Assembly: GCA_031308135.1 (NCBI GenBank)
Contig: JAHLJT010003656.1
Span: forward strand, 75,380,698 to 75,444,697
DNA from: Acheta domesticus
Lineage: Eukaryota; Arthropoda; Insecta; Orthoptera; Gryllidae
Length of the DNA: 64,000 bases
Reading direction: 5' to 3'
A model generated the notes under the pieces. It had not been told where the DNA came from, did no database searches, and worked only from the letters and a program-made list of their open reading frames with translations. The translations under genes were made by a program, and so were the position numbers. Each line of letters starts with the position of its first letter. Positions within the stretch are counted from its first letter, which is position 1. Shown here piece after piece: positions 32,340-42,831 of the stretch.

Positions 32340-33450
32340 AGTTTGAGGTAAAATTAAGAGTTGCAGTTGTGGATAAAGATGGAATTACAGGTGGAGGTGA
32401 AGTTAGAGGTAGAGGTGAAGTTAAAAGAGGATGTGAAGATAGAGATGAAGGTTATGTTACAGGTGGAGGTGAAGTTAAAGTGGAAGTAAAGATGCAGATG
32501 CAGGTGAATAGTGTCGGTGTAAGTAATGCTGACAGCGGTGATGGCGGTTGCGGCTGAGAGGGTGGTGGCAGCGGGGGCGGCGGCAATGGCGAACATGGAG
32601 GGAGTCGTGAAGGAAGCTGTTGCGAGGGAGGTCGCCAAACACCGGACTAGTACGAACAGCGTCCGTGGAGTGGGCGCCAGTGACTCACACTCCGCAAACA
32701 GTTGAAGCTGCGCCACACCTCCGCGTCGGACCGGAACTGCGCGTTCGGCTGCAATTTAAACACCTCGCAATCTTCTGTTTTGTTTCAGTGCGATGGTACA
32801 ACACGCCTTCTCAAGTGGTAAGTGGGATCTAAGAGTCACGTTCAACAAAAACAAAAGCCACATTTGTCACGTCCGCGAGACAAGTTCATAATTCCAATAA
32901 TATGCCAAAACAATTGTTTTGCAGTATAAAAGCATATTAATCCTATCAATATTCTGTCCAATTTTGTAAAATGTCTCAAAATTATATAAACAGAGTGTCT
33001 TGCAGCAGCAAAACTTCAGGCGAACAGAACCACAGAAAATGGCTTTCCAATAAGTAGCAAGTACACTATCCAAGTTCTACAAATAAAATACTTTCGTAAA
33101 ACACTGCAAAAATCCTAAATATTTACAGAGTCTTCATGAGTCTTGTAATAATAAGTGTGTACAGATAAAAAGAAGAGCAGTTCCTTACATAAGGAGAAAT
33201 GATGTTCAATAACGCAACACGTAAATAACAAGTTCGAGTAGCTTGTGGTGGAGGCATCTTCTTTAGGGCCTTGCTGCCGCTGTTACCGAATATCTAACCA
33301 AACCACGGACAGCTCCTTCGAGACATGAGACTGCACAGTTTTCCGCCAATTCATGCGTCCGTATATTGGAAATTAGAAATGTGTGTAAAGAAGATATTTG
33401 TTTTCTATGAAATACAAAATATGAATATCATGTTCTTCTTTTAGCGAGTA
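32340..33450. other. Decayed array edge, then AT-rich DNA
   Basis: Up to about 32600 the sequence retains diverged GAGGTGAAGTTA and GGCGG words. After that it is AT-rich with no feature. Confidence 0.45.
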
Positions 33451-33452
33451 TT

Positions 33453-34400
33453 TTACAGCTTTTGTGACCGTCTCTCACATCCCCATCTCCATACCTCTCT
33501 ATCATTCCAGTCATTCTCTTCTAGGACGTTTCTTTGCATTTTTTTTAAAAAAAAACAACTGATTCTGCCATTCCTCTCTTGGTCTACCTCTTTTTCTTCT
33601 GTCTAAAGGAAACGAGCAAACCTTTCTGGGCCATCTCCTACAATCAAGTCTTTTCACGTGACCGAACCATTTCAGCCCTCGTGTTTTCAACTCATCTGTA
33701 ACTGATTTTGGAACTTGCATTCATTTAATAATTTCTTCGTATCTAAAACAAAACATTTTTGAAATTTCACAAATTCTTCTCAAAAAATGCATTTGTACAC
33801 TCATTAATTTTTCTCTTTCTTTTTTCCTTAATTCCCTAATTTCTGAGCCACAAAGTATTATATTTTCTACGATAGAGTAAAAAAGTATTTTCTTAGTAGA
33901 CCTGGATATTACTTTTCCCCACAGTAGGGAGTTTAACTTTCCAATAGTTTGTTTTCTTTGTGTAATTCATGAAACAATTTCTTCTCTAGAATTTCCTTGT
34001 TCGCTAATAATTCCACCCAAATTTTTAAATTCATGACACACTTCTATCTGATCTCCATTCATTGGTATATGATTACTTTTCTTCTCTTTCACTACCATTT
34101 ATTTTGTTTTGAGGAAATTGATCTTTAATCCTGCTTTTTTGTGCGTTTCCGCAAGCTTTCGCATGATACACTCCACGCCAAACTTATCATTGGACAAAAT
34201 CATCTGATGGTCAGCAAATAATGTATGAAGGCAATCTTCATCAATGTATATTCCCAAACCTCGACACATATTTTCCCATCTTTTTATACTTTCTCGAAGG
34301 TAAATCTTAAACAAAATAATGATATACAACACCCATTCCTCAGACACTTTGTTTTTCCAAATGACTCCGAATTTTCATTACCCAGATTTATTATTGTTCT
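33453..34400 (-). pseudogene. LINE (non-LTR retrotransposon) reverse transcriptase, 5'-truncated and broken
   Basis: The minus strand encodes the C-terminal part of a LINE reverse transcriptase. From about 34340 down one reads the RT segment around the catalytic motif. It appears as FADH (34207-34218) where an FADD/YADD pair is expected, so the second catalytic Asp is lost. The stretch after KTK, the NLGGII block, LLWGK.I, GSEIR and RRICEIS follow. Next comes the characteristic tail GLKWFGHVKR...RRKRGRPREEWQ (about 33575-33690), and finally REVWRWGCERRSQKL before a stop at 33453-33455. One frame covers most of it, with three in-frame stops (two TGA, one TAA). A frameshift in a T/A-run near 33540-33552 moves the last ~30 codons into another frame. 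The endonuclease and the front of the RT are missing, as usual for dead, 5'-truncated LINEs. The clade is not assigned. Confidence 0.9.
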
Positions 34401-34404
34401 TATA

Positions 34405-35029
34405 TTTATTACCCAGTTATATTCTTGTTTATTCTTTCTTATGAATATCATATTGTTATAAAAAGCTATTTGTTATATTTTTTGTCTGATATTCTGACCT
34501 CGCAATGTTATAGAGAGCCTCAAAATCACGAGGTATATGCCTTATTAAGATAAACTTGATCGATGAAACCGACATAAAAAACCGATTAGGACAACAGGCA
34601 TCAGAATAACAAAGTTGTACTTCACATTTTCGGCTAAAATGATATTAAGCCATGTTCAAACTCTACTGTCAGATTTACTATTTATTAAAACAGCTTTCTA
34701 ATTAGACTTCAAAAAAATTAAAATTCCTTTTGCTTTTTCTCGTGCCGTTATTAGTTACATCCAAAATTTCAAAATCCTCACAAACATAATTTTCTCAAAC
34801 TCAGGTAGAATCTTCTCATTTCGCGTCTATAAATTCTCATTCCGATAATGGAATCCATCTACATGACTTACGTCGCATATCCGTCTCTGTCGGAACACAA
34901 ATCTGCCACAACCCTCGTTTGGAATCTGCGACTGCTGATCCGCTGTTAGATACTCCCACACACGGCGTTTGGCACACACAAGATGGCCTTTGCCGGTTGC
35001 TCCTAAGCCGACGTGCTGGATCTGCTGGA
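34405..35029. other. AT-rich DNA, no gene seen
   Basis: No recognised feature. It could include more decayed LINE sequence upstream of the RT fragment, but I cannot read it. Confidence 0.4.
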
Positions 35030-35142
35030 ATGGCGCAGAGACAATATGCGTTCCCGCTGCAACGTCTGCCATCCTAGGATTCGAATCCCGACGGTGGCGT
35101 GTTTTAACAGAAAAGACCAACTCAGCCGCTGCCTGAATTGAT
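35030..35142 (+). mobile_element. SINE-A, outer copy, left part (tRNA-like head)
   Basis: It contains a tRNA-like head with an A-box-like TGGCGCAGAGAC and B box GGATTCGAATCCC (35079-35091). AACTCAGCCGCTGCCTGAA follows, which is the SINE-A block after the head. The sequence is then interrupted by a minus-strand SINE-A, and this copy resumes at about 35686. Confidence 0.7.
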
Positions 35143-35685
35143 TGATTCGTCTTTCCGGGCGCGTCAACTACTTTGGTCATTGGTCCCGTCAGTGTAGTGC
35201 GCGTTTTTTCTCGGGAGATGGCGATGATCTTTTCCCCGCTGGCGAGATCTGGCGTCGACCTACCGTCGACTAGCGGGGTTTCCCCTCAACCAGGTATCTC
35301 CCACCAACGGGGCACCGCCCCAGCCGGGACCAGTTGTAAGCTCCCGACCGGTCTCCCGGCATGAGTGGTAGTGTAGTGCATGTTAGTGAGTGTGTGTCTA
35401 GGAGGAGAGTATAGGACAAGGAAGAGGAAGGAAAGATAGTGTGCGGTCCGTGGCCCGTTTGTTAGGGTACTGCTCCGACATTCGCCTAGTGTTAATCGGA
35501 GAAACCACGGAAAACTACCGATCAGAGCAGCTGGCCGCTAGAATTCTCCTCCAGACAGCGACTGAATTCGACCTAGCTGACAAGCTAGTGTCGCAAATCC
35601 TGCCGTCCTCGGGACTCGAACCTAGGACCTCCCGGTCAGAGGGACTGCAGTGACATCAGGTTGATGCACTGAATCATCTCTCCCG
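35143..35685 (-). mobile_element. SINE-A, full-length copy nested in another SINE-A
   Basis: This is the best full-length copy. It begins with the reversed tail (TTGATTGATTCGTC) and end block GGCGCGTCAACTACTTTGG. It continues through the body to the head, with reversed B box GGGACTCGAACC (35611-35622). The target words CGCTGCCTGAA on the left and CACTGTCTGAA on the right look like an 11-bp duplication with two differences. This marks insertion into the outer plus-strand SINE-A. Confidence 0.9.
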
Positions 35686-35770
35686 GTCACTGTCTGAAAA
35701 TGAATTCTAGAGTCCGGCTGCTTTGATAGCAATTTCCTTACGGTTACTCTCATCAATACCAAACGAATAC
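35686..35770 (+). mobile_element. SINE-A, outer copy, right part
   Basis: CACTGTCTGAAAATGAATTC, then TAGAGTCCGGCTGCTTTGAT, continue the SINE-A sequence that was interrupted at 35142. The copy fades by about 35770. Confidence 0.75.
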
Positions 35771-35783
35771 CGAGGTTGTACAC

Positions 35784-36009
35784 CAGTGGTGTCAAGGTTT
35801 TCTACTGGTGGCAGTGGCACGCTTCGTGGCACCGTAGCACGCCATGAGCATCTCTGCGCAACTAGCGTCAGGAAAGGAAACTATTAGTAGTAACCCCTCC
35901 GTTTTACAATACTAATGGCGCTCTCTTTTGTGGCGGGTGTTGAACTGCGTGGAGGGGCGATTTCGTCCGTGCCACTCGTGCCACGGACTCATCAATCTTG
36001 ACACCACTG
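35784..36009. mobile_element. Non-autonomous hAT-type MITE (226 bp)
   Basis: The inverted termini are CAGTGGTGTCAAGGTT and AATCTTGACACCACTG. The flanks TTGTACAC (35776-35783) and CTGTACAC (36010-36017) are an 8-bp duplication with one mismatch. Its end sequence resembles, but is not identical to, the 7.9-kb element. No coding capacity. Confidence 0.9.
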
Positions 36010-36019
36010 CTGTACACTA

Positions 36020-36235
36020 ACAAAGAGGTCGTGATACGTGAGCAATCTTCCCTTCCTCCTCGTCGCCTCTTCTCCCTCTTACACACAATTACACACTTGC
36101 ATTGCATTATACCATCCCACTTGTCGACAGACCAATGTGGTGGTTTGAGCTGTTGGGGTGTGGGCCACTGCGTGAGACAAAAGGAGGGGGGGAAATCCCT
36201 TCAGTCGATGTGTAGGTCGGCAATGTACATCATGT
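36020..36235. other. Short unannotated spacer
   Basis: No feature was recognised. Confidence 0.35.
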
Positions 36236-36284
36236 TCCAGCGAGAGTGGATCACCGGCATCTCCTGTTTAGAAGTGATACGAGC

Positions 36285-36815
36285 GATTTAAAAGACGAAA
36301 TTAGTCGATTGAAGTCGAGACCTGTTGGGACGTCCTTCAACGTCAAAAACCAATCCAAAAGTGCAAAAAGGGGCTACGTTAAAAAAAATTTACTATTGGA
36401 GAGCTTCCGAAGAATATCAGAGTTTTTACGGGTCCGTCCAAGCATTTTAACCGATTATTTGCAAATGAGACCAAAAAATAAGCCAATGGTTCTCTTTTTC
36501 ATGCGTTGTGCCACACGCCTTTCTTGATTCGCGAGATTTTGGACGGAAAATGTGTTTGTGTCTGTCGTCATCCGCCTTATTTAGCATCATGCGCGTCACC
36601 AGATTTAGCATCATGCGACTTGTGGATCTTCCAAAATATAAAAATCGGGCGCAAACGAAAACGTTTTGACAGCGTTACTGACATTGAGAAGACCACGACA
36701 CAGTACCTGAAAGCCATTTCGAACGGAGCTTTACCAAACTGCTTTCAGTTATGGATTCGACGTTGAGACAAAAGCATCCCTAGCCAAGAACAGTTCTTTG
36801 AAAGCGATTAATTCA
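36285..36815 (+). pseudogene. Mariner-like transposase, C-terminal remnant
   Basis: The readable part spans the last third of a mariner-type (DD34D) transposase. LLLESFRRISEFLRVRPSIL (about 36371-36430) resembles the segment before the second catalytic Asp. In another frame HALCHTPFLIREILDGK (about 36499-36549) follows, then HPPY, SPDLASCD with the third catalytic Asp, LWIFQNIK and RKRFDSVTDIE. After an in-frame stop (TGA, 36764-36766) comes SIPSQEQFFESD (about 36776-36811). It carries at least one frameshift near 36490-36500 and the stop. A ~21-bp duplication repeats TTTAGCATCATGCG around 36580-36618. No inverted termini were located. It is a dead copy. Confidence 0.85.
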
Positions 36816-37036
36816 AATTCAATGTAAGCTTATTACTTTGTAACAAAATTATTCATAGTTTTTTTTATATTACACCTCGTAATTACCTTGCATCCCATAC
36901 CCTCGGCAGCCTTCAGGAGTTAGGGAGAAATGAGAACTATCGATTGCATTGTGGAAAGTTTCGAGTATATTATCATTTTTTAAATATATTTTTTAGTTCG
37001 CAATCACACACAATACCCCAGAGTTCAATTGAATAT
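36816..37036. other. AT-rich DNA, no feature seen
   Basis: Separates the mariner remnant from the next repeat. No terminal inverted repeat could be assigned. Confidence 0.35.
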
Positions 37037-37234
37037 AAAATGGCGGAATCGGCGACGCAATGGAATGCATTAGTTTTCACATTCGGATTTAAAGCGTGTC
37101 GCACTACAAGATCAGGAGCTGGACGGAGAAGGGAACACTGTCAACCAATTAATGTTAATTGTGCACCGTTTGTAGTGGCGCGTACTCAGTTCTTCTAGAA
37201 TTGCTTTTTAGATTTTTTTCTTAAAAACAACAGT

Positions 37235-37351
37235 TTTCGATATCCAGGAACCTAACCCACATTTCATTAAAAGATAGACTCAACATTCGCGGATTTGACA
37301 TTCACGATGCTTTTGGGAACCTAACCCTCGCGAATGTTGAGGGATTACTGT
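37235..37351. mobile_element. pogo/Tigger-like element fragment
   Basis: It contains CCAGGAACCTAACCCACATT and, further on, GGGAACCTAACCCTCGCGAA, then TGTTGAGGGATTACTG followed by TA. An end of this kind, reading CAGTAATCCCTCAACATTCG from outside inward, is typical of pogo/Tigger-type elements with TA targets. The matching opposite end is not visible. Confidence 0.5.
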
Positions 37352-37765
37352 ATATCCAGAGACTCCACACGCCCAGAGGCCCCGCTCATCGGGCGGCGCC
37401 GCCGTGCGCTCTTCTCGGCCTCCGTCACCGTCACCGTCGCCGTCACCGTCGCCGTCGCCGTCCGAGGCTCCCGCGCCCGTGGGAACGCGCTTACCTCCCC
37501 CCTCCCCATCCCTCTTCTCCCCGTCCTATCCTTGCTTCTTCCGCCCCCCCCGCGGTCCGCCATTAAGCTGACGATCCCATTCACAGCCGCGCGGCGCGGG
37601 AAGGGGCGGGGCGGGGCGGAGCGCGCCGCCGCGGGGTGCGGGCGGGCGAACAACGGGTCGCGGTGTCTCGCCTTCCCCCTACCGCGCGTACTCTCGCGTC
37701 CGTCGCCCGCGCTCTAACCCGCGGCTCCGACGTCCCCTGCCCCGTACCGGTCCTTCTCCTTGCCA
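37352..37765. other. CpG-rich island with GTCACCGTCGCC hexamer repeats
   Basis: A (CCGTCR)n run lies at about 37420-37463 in dense CpG DNA. Frames on both strands are Arg/Pro/Thr-rich without domains. A promoter function is possible but unsupported. Confidence 0.5.
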
Positions 37766-37995
37766 AACCCACTTGCTAAGAACGAATGGGAGTGTGAACG
37801 AAAAGAGAAGAAGAACAATGAACATTACAAAGAACTCTACATCAATCCGAATTTTAATTTCAATGTTAACTAAAGAGAGCCCAAATTATAAGTTAGAATA
37901 AGTATATTTAAGTTACAGCCCTCCCGAAGCTTTATACGCATAATCGGCTGAAGCAACATATGTACCCGAATATTGAATGAATTCCCGCCTCTCTA
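37766..37995. other. AT-rich spacer
   Basis: No feature was recognised. Confidence 0.35.
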
Positions 37996-37999
37996 GGGC

Positions 38000-38685
38000 T
38001 ACTGGAGAGGAGAAATCGAAAAAAAATCCACTTGCCCGGACCGCTCCCCCCCCCTTCCCATGTTGCCCCAGTCCCGCTCCGCGTGACGCTTGCCCTGCTC
38101 TGCTCCGTCCCTTCTGTTGCGCTCATCGTTTGCCGTTCTGCGAAGCTCCCCCCGCTCCACCTTAGCCGCCCCTGCCCACGAGGCAGGTGGAAAGGTGACA
38201 AGATAGGGAGTGGCAGAAGGGGAGTTGGAGAGGCGGGACGCGGTACGAGAGAAGGAACGAGGAGAGTGAGGCGGGATGAGGTGAGAGAGGCAGGTCGAGT
38301 TCGGAGAGGCGGAACGAAGAGAGAAGAGCTGGCGCGGTGGGAGAGGCGGGTCGCGGTAGGAGAGGAGAGAGAGGTGGGATGACACGGGACAGGCTGTGAT
38401 AGAGAGATTCGAGGAGGCCGAGGGGGGTTAGGTAAGATGAAGGGGACGAATCAGACACGGCGGGAAGATGCGAGGAGAGGCTGCATGATACAAGGCGAGT
38501 CAAAACGAGCACGGAAGACTGGACAAGGTGGGAGTGGCAGACGGGAGTTGGGCGGGGCGAGGCGGGGAGGTCGGGCGGAGCGAGGCGGGGAGAGGAAAGG
38601 TGGGGCGAGGGGGGGCGGGGCGGGCCGAGGCAAGTCGAGGCGGAGAGAAGCGGAGAGAGGCGAAGCAAGAGGGGTGAGGCGGGTG
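38000..38685. repeat. GC-rich block passing into purine-rich repeat
   Basis: CpG-rich to about 38180, then G/A-rich words (GGCGGGACG, GAGAGGCGGG) that grade into the 10-bp array beginning near 38686. Confidence 0.65.
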
Positions 38686-39285
38686 AGACGGGGTGAGGCG
38701 GGTTGAGGCGGGGTGAGGCGGGGTGAGGCGGGGTGAGACGGGGTGAGACGGGGTGAGACGGGGTGAGGCGGGGTGAGGCGGGGTGAGGTGGGTTGAAGCG
38801 GGGTGAAGCGGGGTGAGGCGGGGTGATTCGGGTTGAGGCGGGGTGAGGCGGGGTGAGGTGGGGTGAGACGGGGTGAGGCGGGTTGAGGCGGGGTGAGGCG
38901 GGGTGAAGCGGAGTGAAGCGGGGTGAGACGGGGTGAGACGGGATGAGACGGGTGAGACGGGGTGAGGCGGGGTGATTCGGGTTGAGGCGGGTGAGGCAGG
39001 GTGAGGTGGGGTGAGGCGGGGTGATTCGGGTTGAGGCGGGGTGATTCGGGTTGAGGCGGGGTGAGGCGGGGTGAGGCGGGGTGAGGCGGGGTGAGGCGGG
39101 GTGAGGCGGGGTGAGGCGGGGTGAGGCGGGGTGAGGCGGGGTGAGGCGGGGTGAGGCGGGGTGAGGCGGGGTGAGGTGGAGTGAGGTGGGGTGAGGCGGG
39201 GTGAGGCGAGGTGGGGCGGGGTGAGGCGGGGTGAGGCGGGGTGGGGCGGGGTGAGGCGGGGCGAGTCGAGGAGGCTGGAGCGAAG
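38686..39285. repeat. 10-bp minisatellite (GGGGTGAGGC), about 60 units
   Basis: Ten-base units repeat for roughly 600 bp. Variants such as GGGTGATTCG, GGGTTGAGGC and GGGTGAGACG recur in clusters, giving partial higher-order repeats. The minus-strand frames of 427 and 307 codons (38162-39445 and 38451-39374) are Pro/His/Ala/Ser-rich readings of the array, open because stop codons cannot arise from the unit. Confidence 0.95.
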
Positions 39286-39670
39286 CGAGGCGGCGCAGGG
39301 CGGGCGCGGGAGGAAGGCAGGGGGAGAGCGAAGCGGGTGCCGGGCGAAAGGGGATCAGGGAGACGGCCAGACACCGCAGCGCGTTGTTCCTCTGTGGGCT
39401 GAATCCCCTGAATGGCCGAGAGGAGCTTCGCAGGGTTTGGCGCATAAATGTCGCATCGCCGCGGCGCCCGTCCCTTGTGTGGATGGAGAGCGACGTTTTA
39501 TTCCTTTATTCCGAAGGCGCTGAAAGCAGTCCAAGAAGATGTCGGCGGAGGCAACAAGGAGCTTCGACTGAGCGATTACAGGAGAGTATACGACTCAAAA
39601 CGATGGCCAAGGGAAATGAATCCATTCCGAGTCTTCTCTTAAAGTTTGCTGTCATCAGGCTACATTCATA
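39286..39670. other. GC-rich edge, then mixed DNA
   Basis: Two overlapping plus-strand frames of 95 and 110 codons lack recognisable features. Confidence 0.35.
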
Positions 39671-40735
39671 GACGTACTGGATTCATTAAATATAAAGCAC
39701 GAGATTCAGAGCAAGTATTTTCTTACACCGAGTCTGTGCGGACATTAATTAACTAGTATTTCAGCGAAGTAGCTTTCTAAAACTCCATCGAAAATAATAC
39801 TTTATGCAGTTTGACATCAATGTTCCAAGAATATCATTTTAAATATTTCATTATTATCCTTAACCTTTCTATGAGGGGTGAAAATTGTAAAAAACGTCTG
39901 TGAGGTTTCAAAGGTCAATCACTTGCATTGTGGCCATTATCCCAGAAACGCTATTTCTGTAATGGAAGTGAAGAATTTCTTCACTGTTTACTACACAATA
40001 CATTGAGATCATAGGGTTTTAAGTATGTAATAAAATAAGCTATTATTATTGTGTATACTTTAGAGAATTCAACGAACATTCATTCCAATATAAAATACTA
40101 CATCAAGAATAACGTAAAATAACAAAAAGAGAAAGTACTTATTTATAAAGCAGAAAGTCAAATTAATAACACGTGAGAAAATCATAAAATACTTAAATAT
40201 GATAGTATCTGATTTTCGATCCTTTCATTAACTTTATTTCTTTGACGTACCGCAAAAAGTTGATTGATTCTCTTAGAATCAAATATTAAATCATTCTGAA
40301 CGGAGATTCGGTCATTCTCCATCTAAATTCCTCCTGGTAGAATTCGTATTACCTCTCAAACCTTGAAATCAGTGCCGCACGTATTTCCTCCTCAGCCGCC
40401 CGATCAGTATCTTACGAATTTTATGGAACTTTGCGTTTGCCATTGTCATAGTCCTGTGGAATGAGCCCATGATTCTTATGAGTTTTAAGCTCAAAGTGAG
40501 ACCTGAAATCTCCGTAACACGTCCTCAACTTCATCAATGATTACCAGAGAGAGCCCTATATCGACCCACCTTGCATTTTGGTGAGTTGAAATTTCTACTC
40601 ATCTACAAAACCAAGTAAAAATGTAACACTTATAGGAGAATATACAAGACACTAAGATTGGTTTTGCTTTCGAAAAATACAGTATTTTTTCCAGTATGTT
40701 TTGTACGAAAGCAAAAGAACGAGAGAGAGAGAGAC
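39671..40735. other. AT-rich DNA, no gene seen
   Basis: Short frames only. A GAGAGAGAGAGA run occurs at 40721-40733. Confidence 0.5.
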
Positions 40736-40739
40736 ATCT

Positions 40740-40825
40740 GATTATTTTGATTGATTGGTGTTTCTTGGCGCGTCAACTGCTAAGGTCACGAGACCCCAAG
40801 TATAGTGTATCGCGGGTTAATTTTA
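40740..40825 (-). mobile_element. SINE-A fragment (tail end)
   Basis: ATTTTGATTGATTGGTG, then TTGGCGCGTCAACTGCTAAG and AGTATAGTGTATCGCGGG, match the end block and the tail in reverse. The rest of the element is absent. Confidence 0.75.
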
Positions 40826-40829
40826 GCAA

Positions 40830-41345
40830 TTTTAAAAACACTTTCGGTTTGGGGTCAAATGACGGATGCATGGGGAGGCAAAATGGCTTCAAAAACAGTA
40901 CGCTGCATACATATATTGAGACAAAACAGAAAAACCAAGTGATGGGGATGAAGTATAATAAATGTTTAAACTTTATATGTAACCAACATTAACAAAACAT
41001 AAACTACATAAATAGAACTAGTCTGTCTCTTATTTCAACATAACTAACTTAAATAAATTCGCTTGTCTTCATGCATTTTGTTTGCTCGTTCGGGGTAATC
41101 TCTGGAAACGGCTGAATTAATTTTGATGCTGTTTTCCCTGAAAGGTAATGTATTTGTCGGAAATAACTTAGGCTATTTTTTCTCATTAATATTTTCTACT
41201 TTATAAGTAAGACATGCTATTATTTCACATAATTCTTCCGCTTTATTCTGATATTATTGAAAAACGTGTTCACACGAACTGGAAATCAAATAAAAGTTAC
41301 TTTCCCTCGGAGATTTTGTAAAAATTACTCTCCCCTTCTCCTAAT
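40830..41345. other. AT-rich DNA, no gene seen
   Basis: No feature was recognised. Confidence 0.4.
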
Positions 41346-41353
41346 CCTTAGAG

Positions 41354-41960
41354 CAGGGCTTTCCAACTGGTGGCCCGCGGGCCGCATATTTTTGGCGACT
41401 GCTTTGAAACATTTTATTATACCATCCAAATACAATACAATTGCACAATTCATATTATTTTTACTTAATGGTATATATTCGATACGATGACACCACATTA
41501 CCTGCAGGCTGGTTGTCACCGGGTTGCCCTCTGTACAGAGAAGCCTGAAGTCTGAAATTGTTTCTACTACAAAGAATTGCGTATAATTTGGCACAACAAT
41601 AATTTCATTTATTGAAATGAATTTTGTTTAACAGTATCAATGTGATTGATTGCATGCATCTAGTTAATAAAGGTAACGAATTGTCTAGGCGTTGTGAAAT
41701 GAGGCCCCGCAGTTCGTATCACCCTTGGCTTCCGCGCCGAAAATCCCTCTTCGCGCCGGTCGTCGCCGAAGTCATCTGCTTCTCTCTTGATGTTTGAATT
41801 TAATTCCTTGCAAAAATTGTTCCACTAATGTTCCAAATTCTATGCTCCCTATTACATATAACACGGCGATGTCCCACTTAAAAAATCAGACAACCTTCGC
41901 GCAGCTACCACAACGATGCCTGTCACCAAACATCTTAATAATATATAATAATACTTTATA

Positions 41961-41992
<32 letters not shown>

Positions 41993-42160
41993 CATATATA
42001 TATATCTTATTAGTATTTGAATAAAAGTCGTGTGTAATATTTTTTGTTTCAGTATAATTTCAGTAGTAAGGGTAAAAAGCATCTTAAATTAAGGTGCGGG
42101 TCGCAGCTTAACAAGAATTTGATATGTGGCCCGTAAGCCCTTCTAAGTTGGACAGCCCTG
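41354..42160. mobile_element. Non-autonomous hAT-type element (807 bp)
   Basis: The termini CAGGGCTTTCCAACTGGTGG and AAGTTGGACAGCCCTG are inverted, with GGCCCGCGGGCC at 41382-41393 and GTGGCCCGTAAGCCC near the other end. The flanks CCTTAGAG (41346-41353) and CCTAAGAG (42161-42168) are an 8-bp duplication with one mismatch. This is a typical hAT signature. No transposase frame remains. An (AT)n microsatellite at about 41958-42004 lies inside. Confidence 0.9.
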
Positions 42161-42214
42161 CCTAAGAGCAAAATTTAAGTGTCCCACCTCCTTCTTTCGC
42201 AAATACCTTCGATT

Positions 42215-42605
42215 ATTTACTGATTGATTAGTGATTACGGGCGATCAACTGCTAAGGTCGTTAGTCCCCTGAGTGTAGTGCACGCTTTATCGCGAGAGGG
42301 GATGGTGATCTCTGATGGCGAGATCCGGCGCCGACCTACGTCAGCTTGCGGGGTTTTCCCCAATCAGGTATCGCCCCAGCCAGAACACGTTCTAAGCTCC
42401 CACAAAGTCTTTGGGCATGTGTGTTAGTGTAGTGCATGTGCGTGAGGATAGGACAAGAAAGGGCAAGGAAAGGCGGTCTGTGGCCCGTTTGTTAGGATAC
42501 TGCTTCGACATTCGCCTGGTATTGATCGGAGAAAGCACGGAAAACTAAAAATCAGAACAGCCGGCTGCTAGAATTCTTTTCTAGACAGCGACTGAATTCG
42601 ACCTA
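42215..42605 (-). mobile_element. SINE-A copy, 3' part, interrupted by a MITE
   Basis: It runs from the reversed tail (CTGATTGATTAGTGATTACG) through the body blocks to CAGCGACTGAATTCGACCTA, where a TA-flanked element is inserted. The head resumes at 42832. Confidence 0.9.
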
Positions 42606-42831
42606 TACTTCGGTTTTTATTTCTTGGTGCGTGAGAACCTATCTTCACGACGGAATATGTCACGGCATTTCACGTCTTTATCGGTCTTTCTAGTAGATGT
42701 CACATGATCACTAGCACTGTTCGATACAGTCGCGATCATAGGACATCAAGCGGCACGAAAGACGCGAAATGCCGTGGGATATTCCATCGTTAAGACAGGC
42801 TTTCACGCGCCAAGAAATAAAAACCCAAGTA
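42606..42831. mobile_element. Palindromic TA-flanked MITE (226 bp) inside SINE-A
   Basis: The ends TACTTCGGTTTTTATTTCTT and AAGAAATAAAAACCCAAGTA are inverted, and pairing continues inward through GGCGCGTGA, GGAATAT, CACGGCATTTC and GATGTC words. The whole element is close to a single hairpin. The flanking TA (42604-42605 and 42832-42833) is the target duplication expected of Tc1/mariner-type MITEs. Removing it joins the SINE-A sequence correctly. Confidence 0.9.

Noticed and set aside
37352..37765. First exon of a gene in the CpG island
   Set aside because: No splice-bounded frame with recognisable sequence was found. The CCGTCR run explains the frame.
38162..39445. 427-codon minus-strand open frame
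   Set aside because: It is the reading of a 10-bp tandem array whose unit cannot form stop codons on this strand.
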